Source: a virus. Taken from it: 64,000 bases of DNA. Positions 1-7,783 of this stretch are shown here, piece after piece. The stretch lies in IMG/VR virus record IMGVR_UViG_3300037882_001257, positions 62,001 through 126,000 of that record; one strand, given 5' to 3'. Numbering within the stretch: position 1 is the first letter of the stretch; each line of letters starts with the position of its first letter. A model generated the notes under the pieces. It did not search any database and was not told the DNA's origin. It was given only the letters and a program-made list of their open reading frames with translations. Both the position numbers and the translations under genes were made by a program.

Positions 1-798
1 ATAATTTGTGGTAATAACAGGCTTACCACAGGCCATAGACTCCAAGAGTTCCATATTCCAGCCCTCGGCCCGCGCTGGAAAAACCCCGCAATCTGCCTCT
101 TGTATAAACGCCGCTATGTCTCGGTGGGAACTAAGTGGACCAATAAACTCAATCTTACTAGCAAGCTTTAACTGTCTGTACTGGTTTATCCACTTGAAGT
201 TACCATCTTGCCCGATGAAGACATTGTAGTTAGCCATTCTAAGCTTAACTTTATCCTTCATAGTAAACGCCTTATCAAAGCATCTACCTATAATGTCGTG
301 ACCCTTGCGCTTCTCCCACTTCCCTGTGTTGAAGAACACATACTCACCGGCCTTGTTTTCTTGTAACGCAGGACAGAAAATGGTAGTGTCCACACCAAGC
401 GGAAAGGTGCTGGCAAAACGCTGGGTATCCTTGTTTACTACAGTCTGTGCCCATTTAGAGCAAACTATCAACTCATCGGGGGCCGTTAGGTGTATCTTTT
501 CGACTGCGTTAAATTCATCTAGCTCGAAGATGGGCCAGCCAATATAAGGGCCTTTACCAACGTGTTCCAAGAGGTCATGCTGATGCCAGATTTTAAGGAA
601 GGGGGCATTTAGATTACACGAGGTAATTCTATCTACCATCGGCTGAAAGCATGTAAGCTCTTCTGGTCTATTGACACCGAGCGGACCCTTTGGAATCAAC
701 GTAATTTCTACGCCGAGCTTATCCAGTTCGGTTGTGATGTACTTAGTTGCTATACCATAGCCGGTATTGCTGATACTACCGTTGATAATTAGATGCAT
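1..798 (-). CDS. Glycosyltransferase, GT4/group 1-like (3' end outside window)
   Basis: The reading frame starts at an ATG at 798 and is still open at base 1, so the C-terminus is missing. The 266 visible residues contain a glycine-rich N-terminal loop (GSISNTGYGIAT), a central GKWEKRKG segment, and near the end EGWNMELLESMACGKPVI. That last segment is the E(x7)E nucleotide-sugar-binding signature of GT-B glycosyltransferases of family GT4. It likely transfers a sugar onto a host or phage glycan; donor and acceptor cannot be read. Other glycosyltransferases lie at 35.1 kb and 42-50 kb. Confidence 0.85.
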   Translation of the reverse strand, partial: MHLIINGSISNTGYGIATKYITTELDKLGVEITLIPKGPLGVNRPEELTCFQPMVDRITSCNLNAPFLKIWHQHDLLEHVGKGPYIGWPIFELDEFNAVEKIHLTAPDELIVCSKWAQTVVNKDTQRFASTFPLGVDTTIFCPALQENKAGEYVFFNTGKWEKRKGHDIIGRCFDKAFTMKDKVKLRMANYNVFIGQDGNFKWINQYRQLKLASKIEFIGPLSSHRDIAAFIQEADCGVFPARAEGWNMELLESMACGKPVITTNY

Positions 799-964
799 AA
801 TATGCCCTGGTAAAACAATAGCCAATAAACCAAGCGGAAAATAACAATATTGACCCTAAAAGAAAATGGGCATAATTAGGTATGATATATGATGTAAACC
901 ATAATAAAATACCAACACCAACACTAACCAATCCGCCGATTACTGCTTTTATATGGTCGCTCAT
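776..964 (-). CDS. Small membrane protein, two predicted helices
   Basis: This 62-residue protein has two hydrophobic stretches (about residues 8-28 and 31-50) joined by a short turn, so it probably spans the inner membrane twice. Its 3' end overlaps the start of the glycosyltransferase gene by 23 bases, which suggests translational coupling. I recognise no family. Confidence 0.6.
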   Translation of the reverse strand: MSDHIKAVIGGLVSVGVGILLWFTSYIIPNYAHFLLGSILLFSAWFIGYCFTRAYYASNYQR

Positions 965-967
965 TCG

Positions 968-1273
968 TTAATCCTGGCTCTCCGGTGGCGGAAACGCAGG
1001 TATCACTTCCTCAAGTTGATTGAACTGGTCCCTTAGAATGTCTGTTCGTCTCAAGGCTTCTCTTAACCCGTTGTTATTGTTGAGGCACTGAGCTTCTATG
1101 TTCGCCAAAAATTTTTGATTTTCATCTACAGATTTTTGCAGAGCAAACACTTCCTTCTGGAATTCCTTGACTGTGGCATTATCGTTACCGAATTTGCGTT
1201 CGACCTCACGGTAGCTCAGTAATCCAAGGGCTACCGTTTCAAAAATGATTACCAGTGTAAGAAATAGTTTCAT
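968..1273 (-). CDS. Membrane-anchored coiled-coil protein
   Basis: The product has 101 residues: an N-terminal hydrophobic segment (residues 2-19) followed by a charged helical region with heptad-like spacing (about 25-90). It may be an anchored or exported spanin-like or structural protein, but no partner gene with a typical spanin pattern is next to it. A purine-rich ribosome-binding site (GGGAG) precedes the ATG. Function unknown. Confidence 0.55.
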   Translation of the reverse strand: MKLFLTLVIIFETVALGLLSYREVERKFGNDNATVKEFQKEVFALQKSVDENQKFLANIEAQCLNNNNGLREALRRTDILRDQFNQLEEVIPAFPPPESQD

Positions 1274-1638
1274 TGATTTACTCCCTTTTGTCTTTCAGAC
1301 TCAGCTAAAACTTGTTCGTAGGTACGGATACCCTTACCCCACAGACTCTCATTATCGTCCTCTTGGGCCTCAATCATCAAATCTAAGTCAGACTGTGATA
1401 GCTCTGGCTCTAAGGATTCAATCCGCTTTATGGCATTCTTTATGTCGTCCACTGGGGGATTACTCACAAGTATGCGCTGATGTAGAGACACCCACTTCTT
1501 AAGCGCGTATGCATGGAAGTGCCGGTCGTCAACATCGGAGCGCTCAGTCAAACCCGCCAACTTCTTAATGTAGTACCTACAGTTAATAGATACATACGAA
1601 TCTGCCGTTTCAATATCTTCAATCTCATCTGGATTCAC
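1270..1638 (-). CDS. Hypothetical acidic protein (GTG start)
   Basis: The protein has 122 residues and starts at a GTG that overlaps the TGA stop of the upstream gene (GTGA). It is acidic, with a run of D/E near the N-terminus and a QEDDNESLWG stretch. I recognise no motif. The overlap with both neighbours supports it as a real operon member. Confidence 0.6.
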   Translation of the reverse strand: MNPDEIEDIETADSYVSINCRYYIKKLAGLTERSDVDDRHFHAYALKKWVSLHQRILVSNPPVDDIKNAIKRIESLEPELSQSDLDLMIEAQEDDNESLWGKGIRTYEQVLAESERQKGVNQ

Positions 1639-2123
1639 TTGTGTAACCCTCCTAATTCAAAAGTGGCGGTTAAGTAATTAACTACCTTCTCGTATATCCC
1701 CTTAGACGTTTGCTCTGAATTACCCGCCACGTTAAGCGTTTTGATATGCTTATCTACCAACCACTTAAGTAAATCACCGGGATTGACCTCTAAGTTTAAG
1801 TCTACATCAAAATGTGGTCTGCCATGAGCATTGATAGCATTTAGTGTGCATCTTTCACCAGGGGAATACTGCTTTGTGAAGAAGCGAACAGTTCCATCAG
1901 AAATAAAGACATTATCCCAGGTTCGCTCTTGATAGCCTTGACTACTATGCTCTTGTAAATTGTATAGCTTAGCAAGGTCTGGTCTGAACCCGCTCAAAGT
2001 GCGAAAGTATTTTGGCATGTAGCCACCGGTTTTTAAACCAAAGCTTTTAGCTACGAAAAGACCAGCGCAATCACTCCCGGTCTGCCCACCGCTCACTATC
2101 TTACTAAGAACCAGCTTTTGCAT
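1635..2123 (-). CDS. YpsA-like SLOG-superfamily protein (putative nucleotide/ligand-binding)
   Basis: The N-terminal IVSGGQTGSDCAGL segment is the glycine-rich ligand loop of the SLOG family called putative molybdenum carrier or cpYpsA-related. The length of 162 residues fits a single Rossmannoid domain. These proteins are thought to bind nucleotide-derived ligands; the precise role in phages is not established. The downstream gene overlaps by GTGA. Confidence 0.75.
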   Translation of the reverse strand: MQKLVLSKIVSGGQTGSDCAGLFVAKSFGLKTGGYMPKYFRTLSGFRPDLAKLYNLQEHSSQGYQERTWDNVFISDGTVRFFTKQYSPGERCTLNAINAHGRPHFDVDLNLEVNPGDLLKWLVDKHIKTLNVAGNSEQTSKGIYEKVVNYLTATFELGGLHK

Positions 2124-2799
2124 GGTCTGCCACCCTTATACAATACTCTATAAATAGTGATTGTGTGTATGCTTGTTTCATCATATTAATATGCTTATGT
2201 ACCCACTGCACATTACCAGCAATATAACCAAGTTTACTGTCAATTCTATCAAGCGAGGCGGTTTGCTTATACCTATTATTAGAATTGTACGAAGTAAAAT
2301 GTATATCTAAACCAGATAAAGCGCATTGCTTGTGTTGAGCTATATATAAATTCCAGGCATACTCTATCGTAATATCAAAAAGCCTACCAGCCTTACTTGC
2401 TGTGCCTTGCAGTCTTTGCCAATACTTACCGCTTATCTCTTCGTATCCATGATACTTAATCATTTCTTTCAGCCTGCACCCACACGATTTTATCTTTTTA
2501 CCATTCAGGTGCTTACCATTGATAACTTTTTTTTGGCCGCACTTTAAGCATAGACAGTTCCAGTACCTTATCTTCCCTGTCTTATCAACCTTATCCGTAA
2601 TACTTTCGACGAATAAACTGTGAATAGTCTGGCCGGTAAGGTCAATGAAATTGTGGGCGTGCCTCTTGACCTTCTTAATTCCATACTTTTTACAAAGTTT
2701 AAAGATATTACTTTGCGTGCATCCTAAAAGCTCTCCTATTTGCCTTTGAGAGTTCTGAGATAGCATAAACTCTAATTCTTCTTTGGTCACTTTAATCAT
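2104..2799 (-). CDS. HNH-type homing endonuclease with helix-turn-helix and zinc ribbon
   Basis: The 231-residue product reads as three parts. The N-terminus (about 5-45) has a helix-turn-helix pattern (QRQIGELLGCTQSNIFKLCKKYG). A central zinc ribbon has paired cysteines (CLCLKCG and SCGC). The C-terminal nuclease region contains SLDRIDSKLGYIAGNVQWV, the pattern seen in phage HNH/AP2-type endonucleases. It is a free-standing mobile gene. Its 3' end overlaps the SLOG gene by 20 bases, so it may have inserted at the operon 5' side. Confidence 0.8.
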   Translation of the reverse strand: MIKVTKEELEFMLSQNSQRQIGELLGCTQSNIFKLCKKYGIKKVKRHAHNFIDLTGQTIHSLFVESITDKVDKTGKIRYWNCLCLKCGQKKVINGKHLNGKKIKSCGCRLKEMIKYHGYEEISGKYWQRLQGTASKAGRLFDITIEYAWNLYIAQHKQCALSGLDIHFTSYNSNNRYKQTASLDRIDSKLGYIAGNVQWVHKHINMMKQAYTQSLFIEYCIRVADHAKAGS

Positions 2800-2865
2800 T
2801 TTGGGTCTCCATAACAGGTGTAGATACCATATTATGCACCCAAAACAACTATTTGTTGCCGCGAA

Positions 2866-3468
2866 TTAATCTAGACTCTGTATTAGTTGGTATTTCCACT
2901 CGTTCCTCTGCTTGATTCGCTCTACTTCTTCCGCGTGGTTCTTTGTATGGTACTCAATATCGTGAATGGCATTTTTTATTTTCTCTTCTTTCCATTCTTC
3001 CGGTGTGAAAGCATTGAGCCTATCAACTTCTTGGGTATAATAGTGACTATTGCAGTCCCACTCTATACTTTGAGTTAGTTGCTCAATCATAAATTCCTTA
3101 AACTGAGCATGACCTTCAGTAGGAGGCTTCCATTTATTTACTAAGTCCAGCATTGTCTCATAGGTTTCTTTCCACTGAGACTGTTCTTTCAACTCCTCCC
3201 TCATGCGACAATTAGCACTATAAATATCAGCATTTAAATCTTCTTTAGATTGTTTAACTGACCAGTTTTGCGTTTCCTTAAGGGTTTTCTTAGCCTCTTT
3301 TAAAGCATTAGAATGATAATCACTAGGCTTATCAAATACTAGTTCAGTAGAAAGTTCGTCGTCCCGTTGCATGATACACGCACCGAACGCCCTAGCACAC
3401 AACAGAGCAAAGTCACGAAAAGACATGTCGGGCTTTTCCTGTAAAAACGCTGTATATCCTGTTGGCAT
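2866..3468 (-). CDS. Hypothetical charged helical protein
   Basis: This 200-residue protein is rich in K, E and Q and is predicted mostly helical. It has no membrane segment or zinc motif. The start ATG at 3468 lies 17 bases after the MazG gene stop. It may interact with other proteins through coiled coils. I do not recognise the family. Confidence 0.6.
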   Translation of the reverse strand: MPTGYTAFLQEKPDMSFRDFALLCARAFGACIMQRDDELSTELVFDKPSDYHSNALKEAKKTLKETQNWSVKQSKEDLNADIYSANCRMREELKEQSQWKETYETMLDLVNKWKPPTEGHAQFKEFMIEQLTQSIEWDCNSHYYTQEVDRLNAFTPEEWKEEKIKNAIHDIEYHTKNHAEEVERIKQRNEWKYQLIQSLD

Positions 3469-3485
3469 TAGCTTCGCCTCCTTAG

Positions 3486-4106
3486 TTACCGATTATCCCC
3501 GTTCCCACCTACTACACCACGTTCCTGCCTACTCTTGAGCTTCGCTTGATTAGCTACTGCTACTTGCTCTAGGGTTCTGCCGATTTCCTTAGCGCAGCGA
3601 GCAAGATAGTATAGGGTATCACCTAGCTCCAAGGTGAGGGAGTCAATAGTTGCTTGAGACAACACGGGGCGCTTGGTTACTCCAACACCCGATTTATCTG
3701 ATTGGTTGTAAGCTTCTACCTCAGCCATAAATCCTTCATCGTCTCGAAGAATTTTCTTCACCTTGTCTGCAAATTCTCCGGCCTCGCCGGCTAGTCCTAG
3801 AGTTGCGTACAGCAACCCAGAGAGTTCCCCTTGGCCCTTGTACTTAGCCGTTAGCTGCGTGCCACTTTGGAACTGGTTAAGAGTAAGGGAGGGCTTTGAG
3901 CTATAGACAGTTATACCGCTTATTGCCATGTCTAAGGCGTCTAGTCGGTCATAAGGAATCTGGCACGTTATAGACGGGTGTATAACCTCACTATCCGGCA
4001 TTGGCTTGCTGGAACTCAGCCTGTTAAACACACTGTATTCTTCATCCGTCAAATTCCCGGTTGACCCGTCTGGAAATATCCTAACGTCATCGTTTAAACC
4101 TAACAT
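3486..4106 (-). CDS. MazG-like NTP pyrophosphohydrolase
   Basis: The middle of this 206-residue protein has GLAGEAGEFADKVKKI, and a later LELGDTLYYLA segment supplies the second acidic pair. This is the EExxE...ExxD metal-binding layout of the MazG/all-alpha NTP pyrophosphohydrolases. Phage MazG proteins hydrolyse (d)NTPs or alarmone-type nucleotides to keep the host metabolically active. A longer-than-usual N-terminus (about 80 residues) has no recognised motif. Confidence 0.85.
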   Translation of the reverse strand: MLGLNDDVRIFPDGSTGNLTDEEYSVFNRLSSSKPMPDSEVIHPSITCQIPYDRLDALDMAISGITVYSSKPSLTLNQFQSGTQLTAKYKGQGELSGLLYATLGLAGEAGEFADKVKKILRDDEGFMAEVEAYNQSDKSGVGVTKRPVLSQATIDSLTLELGDTLYYLARCAKEIGRTLEQVAVANQAKLKSRQERGVVGGNGDNR

Positions 4107-4122
4107 ATGTCCTTCAAAAGAA

Positions 4123-4142
4123 AAAGCCCATTACTGGGCTTT
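4123..4142 (-). terminator. Rho-independent terminator
   Basis: On the minus strand an 8-bp hairpin (AAAGCCCA, 4-base loop, TGGGCTTT) is followed by TTCTTTT. It sits just after the 4149 gene stop and before the MazG gene, so it ends the upstream operon. Confidence 0.85.
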
Positions 4143-4148
4143 GTGTAC

Positions 4149-4463
4149 TTACTCGTCGCTTTCATCACCGTAGTCTAACTTAGTTACTCGGTGCCCCTCT
4201 ATCTCTAGAATTTCGCCACTAACTCTAATAGTGATTCCATCCGTAGAGTTGGTTGGGGAGGGTGCCCTAGGAGTCAACGTCAAATCGTACCCTAGATAAG
4301 CGCACAAACCCACCACCAGCACCCAGGCCACTTTTGCCCTCTTTTGCTGCGACAATATCCACGCATAAATGCGCTTAAAAACGTCTACATTTGTGTCTAC
4401 AGTGGGGTCAAGTCCTTGGTCGCCGCCAGTGCCAGTGTCAATCTCAGGAATGTTATTTCTCAT
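4149..4463 (-). CDS. Single-pass membrane protein
   Basis: From the ATG at 4463 the protein is 104 residues with one hydrophobic helix (about 44-60, AWVLVVGLCAYLGYDL) and a short acidic C-terminus. The same frame stays open upstream of the ATG for about 30 codons and reads as a second hydrophobic helix (LIFSTYVTLALAIAFLLYF), but no ATG, GTG or TTG is present there. A GAGGA sits about 6 bases before an in-frame ATC. The true start is therefore uncertain. Function unknown. Confidence 0.6.
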   Translation of the reverse strand: MRNNIPEIDTGTGGDQGLDPTVDTNVDVFKRIYAWILSQQKRAKVAWVLVVGLCAYLGYDLTLTPRAPSPTNSTDGITIRVSGEILEIEGHRVTKLDYGDESDE

Positions 4464-4602
4464 AGTGGCCTCGAAGTATAGAAGAAACGCTATGGCGAGC
4501 GCCAGCGTAACGTAGGTCGAAAAAATAAGGGCGGATTCGATGTGTCGTCCTCACCACTTAATATACGGAGCGACGAGTCTCAGGCAAGTGCGAAGCACTA
4601 AG

Positions 4603-4673
4603 AGAGCAGTTAGGGAATCGAACCCTATCCTTTAGTTTTGCAGACTAAATCCGCTTCCAAACGGCTACTACTC
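4603..4673 (-). tRNA. tRNA-Cys (GCA)
   Basis: The acceptor stem is GAGTAGT with ACTGCTC. The anticodon loop is CTGCAAA on a clean stem and the T loop is TTCGATT. The discriminator is U, as usual for Cys. CT follows the discriminator. Confidence 0.85.
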
Positions 4674-4697
4674 ATGGCGGCTTGACAGCCGCTTAAA

Positions 4698-4940
4698 TTA
4701 ACGAGCTACCAACGTAGCTTCTGGAAAGAACTGGTACTTTTGAAATGTCTTTCCTTGTTCGTTCATCAAGAATATCTCAGGATTGTCTCTCTTATTAATG
4801 TCTACGACATAATCATCCTGTTCCATTCTGATTGTAATGTAATCTGGCACGTCAGCATTTCGCGGCGGGTCCAGGTCTACATACGCTTTACGACACTCGT
4901 AATAGCTGTCGATGTTGTTAATACGCAGTTTCACTATCAT
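4698..4940 (-). CDS. Hypothetical small protein
   Basis: The ATG at 4940 has a strong GGAGAAG site upstream, so I prefer it to longer in-frame starts that run into the tRNA-Ser gene. The 80-residue product is a mixed alpha/beta, charged protein without a recognised motif. It lies between tRNA-Ser and tRNA-Cys. Confidence 0.65.
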   Translation of the reverse strand: MIVKLRINNIDSYYECRKAYVDLDPPRNADVPDYITIRMEQDDYVVDINKRDNPEIFLMNEQGKTFQKYQFFPEATLVAR

Positions 4941-5009
4941 TCTACTTCTCCTTCTACGACCTACTACTTCTAGTAAAAGTGGCGTTAGCCACAGCCTTCT
5001 CAGGCACAG

Positions 5010-5091
5010 CGGAGGATAAACGAATCGAACGCTCAACCTTGCGGGTTGGCCGGGGGTTCAAACCCCGTTAGGCCCATGCCTGCTACCCTCC
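5010..5091 (-). tRNA. tRNA-Ser (TGA)
   Basis: The acceptor stem is GGAGGGT/ATCCTCC, the anticodon loop is TTTGAAC on a G/C stem, and there is a long class II variable arm. The T loop is TTCGATT and the discriminator is G, both as expected for Ser. CT follows. Confidence 0.85.
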
Positions 5092-5093
5092 GA

Positions 5094-5172
5094 TAGATAA
5101 CATACCAGTGATTCCGGTGTGGAGCTATTCCATAGTCCCAACTTCAACTATGGTAATCAAACCTTTTATCTA
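5094..5172. other. tRNA-like structured element, 79 nt
   Basis: A 7-bp terminal stem (TAGATAA/TTATCTA) encloses a 7-bp hairpin (CCATAGT/ACTATGG, 10-base loop) and a short GGT/ACC arm. Size and position match a tRNA, but there is no canonical T arm. It may be a decayed tRNA or another structured RNA. Confidence 0.35.
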
Positions 5173-5240
5173 AACTCTCGCGCGATTGTTTAGGTGGGTG
5201 AGGGTTCGCTCTAGAGTAACGCCCTAGTCGTTGTTATCAG

Positions 5241-5331
5241 CGGAAGCAGTGAGCGACGACCTCACAAGCCGGTTCTAAGACCGACTGACAGTTTAGCAAA
5301 CTGTGTAGCATAGCCACTTGCAATTACTTCC
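5241..5331 (-). tRNA. tRNA-Ser (GCT)
   Basis: The acceptor is GGAAGTA/TGCTTCC, the anticodon loop is TTGCTAA, the variable arm is long, and the discriminator is G. The T stem is perfect (GTGAG/CTCAC), but its loop is GTCGTCG instead of TTCRANY, which is unusual. Confidence 0.75.
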
Positions 5332-5369
5332 GTAAATGTTGAGACTCATATGGCGCTCAACTGCCAATC

Positions 5370-5780
5370 TTAAATGTGGTGGGTAATAGCCAACAACCCG
5401 TGATACTCACCACACACTAAATGCTTAAATTCAACCCATTCCGTTCCATGATTCACACTAATTCTTCTTGTATTTCGTTCGACAAAATATTCACCATCAG
5501 AAGGTTTTAGTGATGGTAGGCACCTTCGTTCCTCGGCCTTTTTTTCCTTCTTTAATTTTTCTTCTGACCACTTCGACATTAGAACTAAAGTCTTAGTATT
5601 AGGACACCGACAGTAGTACATCCATTCTGGGTGGCAAGGCCACGTTCTCTTCAATAGCTCATTACACTCAACCTTTTTCCACAAGTTAAGTTCGCATGGT
5701 TCTGCTAGTGCAGGCCCAGCAATCGTTGCACCTATCGCTCCACCAGCCACCTTAAATGCGTGTCTACGAGTCATTTCCAT
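5370..5780 (-). CDS. Tat-signal exported Cys-rich protein
   Basis: The N-terminus reads MTRRHAFKVAGG then a short hydrophobic stretch ending PALA. This fits a twin-arginine signal peptide with an AxA-type cleavage site near residue 26. The mature part (about 110 residues) has seven or more cysteines, including a CRC pair, and a lysine-rich helix. It is probably exported folded, perhaps with disulfides or a metal. I recognise no family. Confidence 0.65.
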   Translation of the reverse strand: MEMTRRHAFKVAGGAIGATIAGPALAEPCELNLWKKVECNELLKRTWPCHPEWMYYCRCPNTKTLVLMSKWSEEKLKKEKKAEERRCLPSLKPSDGEYFVERNTRRISVNHGTEWVEFKHLVCGEYHGLLAITHHI

Positions 5781-5820
5781 AGTTTAGTTCCTTTTTAGCG
5801 GTTGTGGCTTAAGCATATAG

Positions 5821-5892
5821 TTGGGAAATTTGGATTTGAACCAAAATAAACTCTTTCAGAGAGAGTCATGTTGCCGATTACATCATATCCCA
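5821..5892 (-). tRNA. tRNA-Gln (CTG)
   Basis: The acceptor begins with U1-A72 (TGGGATA/TTTCCCA, one mismatch), as in bacterial tRNA-Gln. The anticodon loop is CTCTGAA and the T loop is TTCAAAT. CT follows the discriminator A. Confidence 0.8.
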
Positions 5893-5898
5893 AAACAG

Positions 5899-5967
5899 AG
5901 CCTCGCAAGGGAATCGAACCCTTAAAACTTGTTTACAGGACAAGTTGCCGCACCTTGGGAACGAGGC
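5899..5967 (-). tRNA. tRNA-Thr (TGT), C33
   Basis: The acceptor is GCCTCGT/GCGAGGC and the T arm is TTCGATT in a perfect stem. The anticodon stem CTTGT/ACAAG holds CCTGTAA, so base 33 is C where U is nearly universal. The D arm is short. CT follows the discriminator U. Confidence 0.75.
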
Positions 5968-5969
5968 AG

Positions 5970-6182
5970 TTACTTACTAAAATCAGGGTCAGAATATACC
6001 ATCGCATCCTCTGAAACTTGACAACAACTATCAATTTGAATATTGGTATAATGAGTACCAAGTAGGCGAGTGTTTTGTCTTATCAACCAGTCCATCGGAC
6101 TTTCGCCAATAACCAAATTTTGCGTCATTGTATCCATAGCAACACAATTTCGCCACCAACGAGCCTTAATGAAGTATTTCAT
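5970..6182 (-). CDS. Hypothetical small protein
   Basis: The frame from ATG 6182 gives 70 residues (MKYFIKARWWRN...). It overlaps the end of the homing endonuclease gene by 17 bases. It has a QIDSCCQVSED segment but no known motif. Confidence 0.55.
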   Translation of the reverse strand: MKYFIKARWWRNCVAMDTMTQNLVIGESPMDWLIRQNTRLLGTHYTNIQIDSCCQVSEDAMVYSDPDFSK

Positions 6183-6570
6183 TCCAGTCTCTTTCCAGTT
6201 TAATCCTACGGTAGATTTCCCTCTGTGAAAATCCAGAGCTTCCAGGTTGCTTACGGACAACGTATCTTTGAATGATGAAAGACGCCTGTTTAACTCGTCT
6301 TTTGTTCTTCAAAAATGGCTTTATCTCTACTAGGAAATCCTTGGCTTTCTGACCTGTTAAAACCCACGCTTTCCGGTTATCAGAGCAACCCGTTACATTG
6401 CCACCAAACGCACCTTGTAGATACTCTAAAACAGACCAAATCTTCTCTACTCCACACAATCTAACTTCTAATACTCGCCAGCCCTTACCGAGGTAATTTT
6501 TCCGTAGAATTATACTTCCACGAACGTCAAATATGCCCGCCTCGTGTGCTTTTTGAGTATCTAGTACCAT
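6166..6570 (-). CDS. LAGLIDADG-type homing endonuclease (single motif)
   Basis: The N-terminal KAHEAGIFDVRGSI segment matches a LAGLIDADG helix followed by its beta strand. A later KAWVLTGQKAKDFLVEIKPF resembles the second half of the fold. About 134 residues with one motif suggests a homodimer. The ATG overlaps the -10 box of a sigma70-like promoter (TATAATG), so it is probably read from an upstream transcript. It is free-standing; no intron boundary is visible. Confidence 0.75.
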   Translation of the reverse strand: MVLDTQKAHEAGIFDVRGSIILRKNYLGKGWRVLEVRLCGVEKIWSVLEYLQGAFGGNVTGCSDNRKAWVLTGQKAKDFLVEIKPFLKNKRRVKQASFIIQRYVVRKQPGSSGFSQREIYRRIKLERDWNEILH

Positions 6571-6596
6571 TATACACCCATTTTCCGCAGAGTCAA
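6569..6596 (-). promoter_or_regulatory. Sigma70-like promoter
   Basis: TTGACT, 16 bp, TATAAT on the minus strand, located at the end of the P-loop gene. It shares the CTG...GG spacer pattern with the other promoters of this class. Confidence 0.75.
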
Positions 6597-7159
6597 GCAA
6601 ACAACCGAGGAATCGGACACCCCCTCGCCTGTGCCTCATCCTGCAAGTGCCAATAAGCCATTTCCACCTGGGTTTTGCCCGGATGGAAAGCGCCAGTAAC
6701 CACCTTCCAATATTGCCCGTCGTTTCTCAGCATTTGAGTAATGTCTTGGTCTATTACAATCGCCTCTTCTTTTGTCTGGTTTCTACCGATAGGAACATAC
6801 TCTTTTTCCCTCATTAATAGAAAGTTAATGTTGTCGAAGTTATTGTATATGTCTTTAACAGCATTTATCCATGACTCAGGATAATACTTGGCTGAATAAT
6901 GAGCAGACAACAAAAGGGGAGAGTCTGATATGACGAAATCGACTTGGCCCACCAACCGCTCTATCTGCATCAGTTGCTTCCCGAAAATATACGGTTGGCA
7001 AGCTAGAGCTTTCTTACGCTCTTCCCACGTAAAAATCTTGGCAGTCTCATGTGCAAGCTCACAAGAGATACCCTGCTGTTTCATCAATGAGAATAGACCC
7101 GCTGCTGTCGTAGACTTACCAGCCCCAGGCCCTCCAAAGAAGTTGATTATGCTTGTCAT
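6593..7159 (-). CDS. P-loop ATPase/kinase-like protein (AAA_28-like)
   Basis: A Walker A motif (GGPGAGKST) lies at residues 9-17 and a VDFVISDSPLLLS strand gives a Walker B-like aspartate. The 188-residue length and the order of motifs fit small phage nucleotide or nucleoside kinases of the AAA_28/NadR-like group. The substrate is not clear. It precedes RNA-repair genes in the same strand block. Confidence 0.7.
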   Translation of the reverse strand: MTSIINFFGGPGAGKSTTAAGLFSLMKQQGISCELAHETAKIFTWEERKKALACQPYIFGKQLMQIERLVGQVDFVISDSPLLLSAHYSAKYYPESWINAVKDIYNNFDNINFLLMREKEYVPIGRNQTKEEAIVIDQDITQMLRNDGQYWKVVTGAFHPGKTQVEMAYWHLQDEAQARGCPIPRLFA

Positions 7160-7563
7160 TTTTTCTCACCAGTCAAGGTTAGATTAAACCCAACCACGCG
7201 ACACTTGTAGTCAGTATCACCAACTTCTCTACGTTCCTCTACCACTAAGGTTCCGTATTTGGTCTTAACGTCATAAGTTTCCCCTTCGTACTGAAGTATC
7301 TTAGGTTCGTCATTAACTATTGTAATAGTGTTCCTCTTAAACCTCTTCCGAGACGCGGTACTCCTCGTCCAGTTTCTACCAAAACCCAAAGGTTTCTCCA
7401 TAGTGGTTACGGAATAGTATTCGGTCTGATTAAGACAGCTTAGAATAACTGCTTCGTTGACCGCCGCTCTTTTGAGCAGTTGAGCCTGTTCTCTGTACTG
7501 ATAGCATGTGTATATCAGCGTAAGAGATACTACTAAAAGCAGAATATGACTAAGGTACTTCAT
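7156..7563 (-). CDS. Membrane-anchored protein
   Basis: The preferred ATG at 7563 overlaps the end of the upstream gene. The N-terminal helix (MKYLSHILLLVVSLTLIYT) is a membrane anchor. About 110 residues follow outside, with a beta-rich, basic character. No family recognised. Confidence 0.6.
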   Translation of the reverse strand: MKYLSHILLLVVSLTLIYTCYQYREQAQLLKRAAVNEAVILSCLNQTEYYSVTTMEKPLGFGRNWTRSTASRKRFKRNTITIVNDEPKILQYEGETYDVKTKYGTLVVEERREVGDTDYKCRVVGFNLTLTGEKK

Positions 7564-7783
7564 CAGCATCACCTAGAACAATTACTGTTAGGTCCTCTGG
7601 CAGAATATCAATTTCTGCTTCGTCTAATAGACATTCAATATGTGCCCTTGCACCAGTTTCTACTGACATATCAAAGCTAATGCTTTGAGCCTTTAGTTGT
7701 GGCATTATATCTACTCCGTTTTGGTCGAGTAGTTCGCAACACTGCCTACGACCGTTTCCACAGCTTTTAACTATAAGTTTCAT
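7550..7783 (-). CDS. Hypothetical small protein
   Basis: This 77-residue protein overlaps the phosphoesterase gene by ATGA and the next gene by 14 bases. It is acidic towards the C-terminus. I see no motif. Confidence 0.6.
   Translation of the reverse strand: MKLIVKSCGNGRRQCCELLDQNGVDIMPQLKAQSISFDMSVETGARAHIECLLDEAEIDILPEDLTVIVLGDADEVP

Noticed and set aside
1245-1502. Plus-strand open frames opposite real genes
   Set aside because: They have no RBS or motif and lie antisense to better supported minus-strand genes. The same applies to others such as 55284-55832 and 57212-57715.
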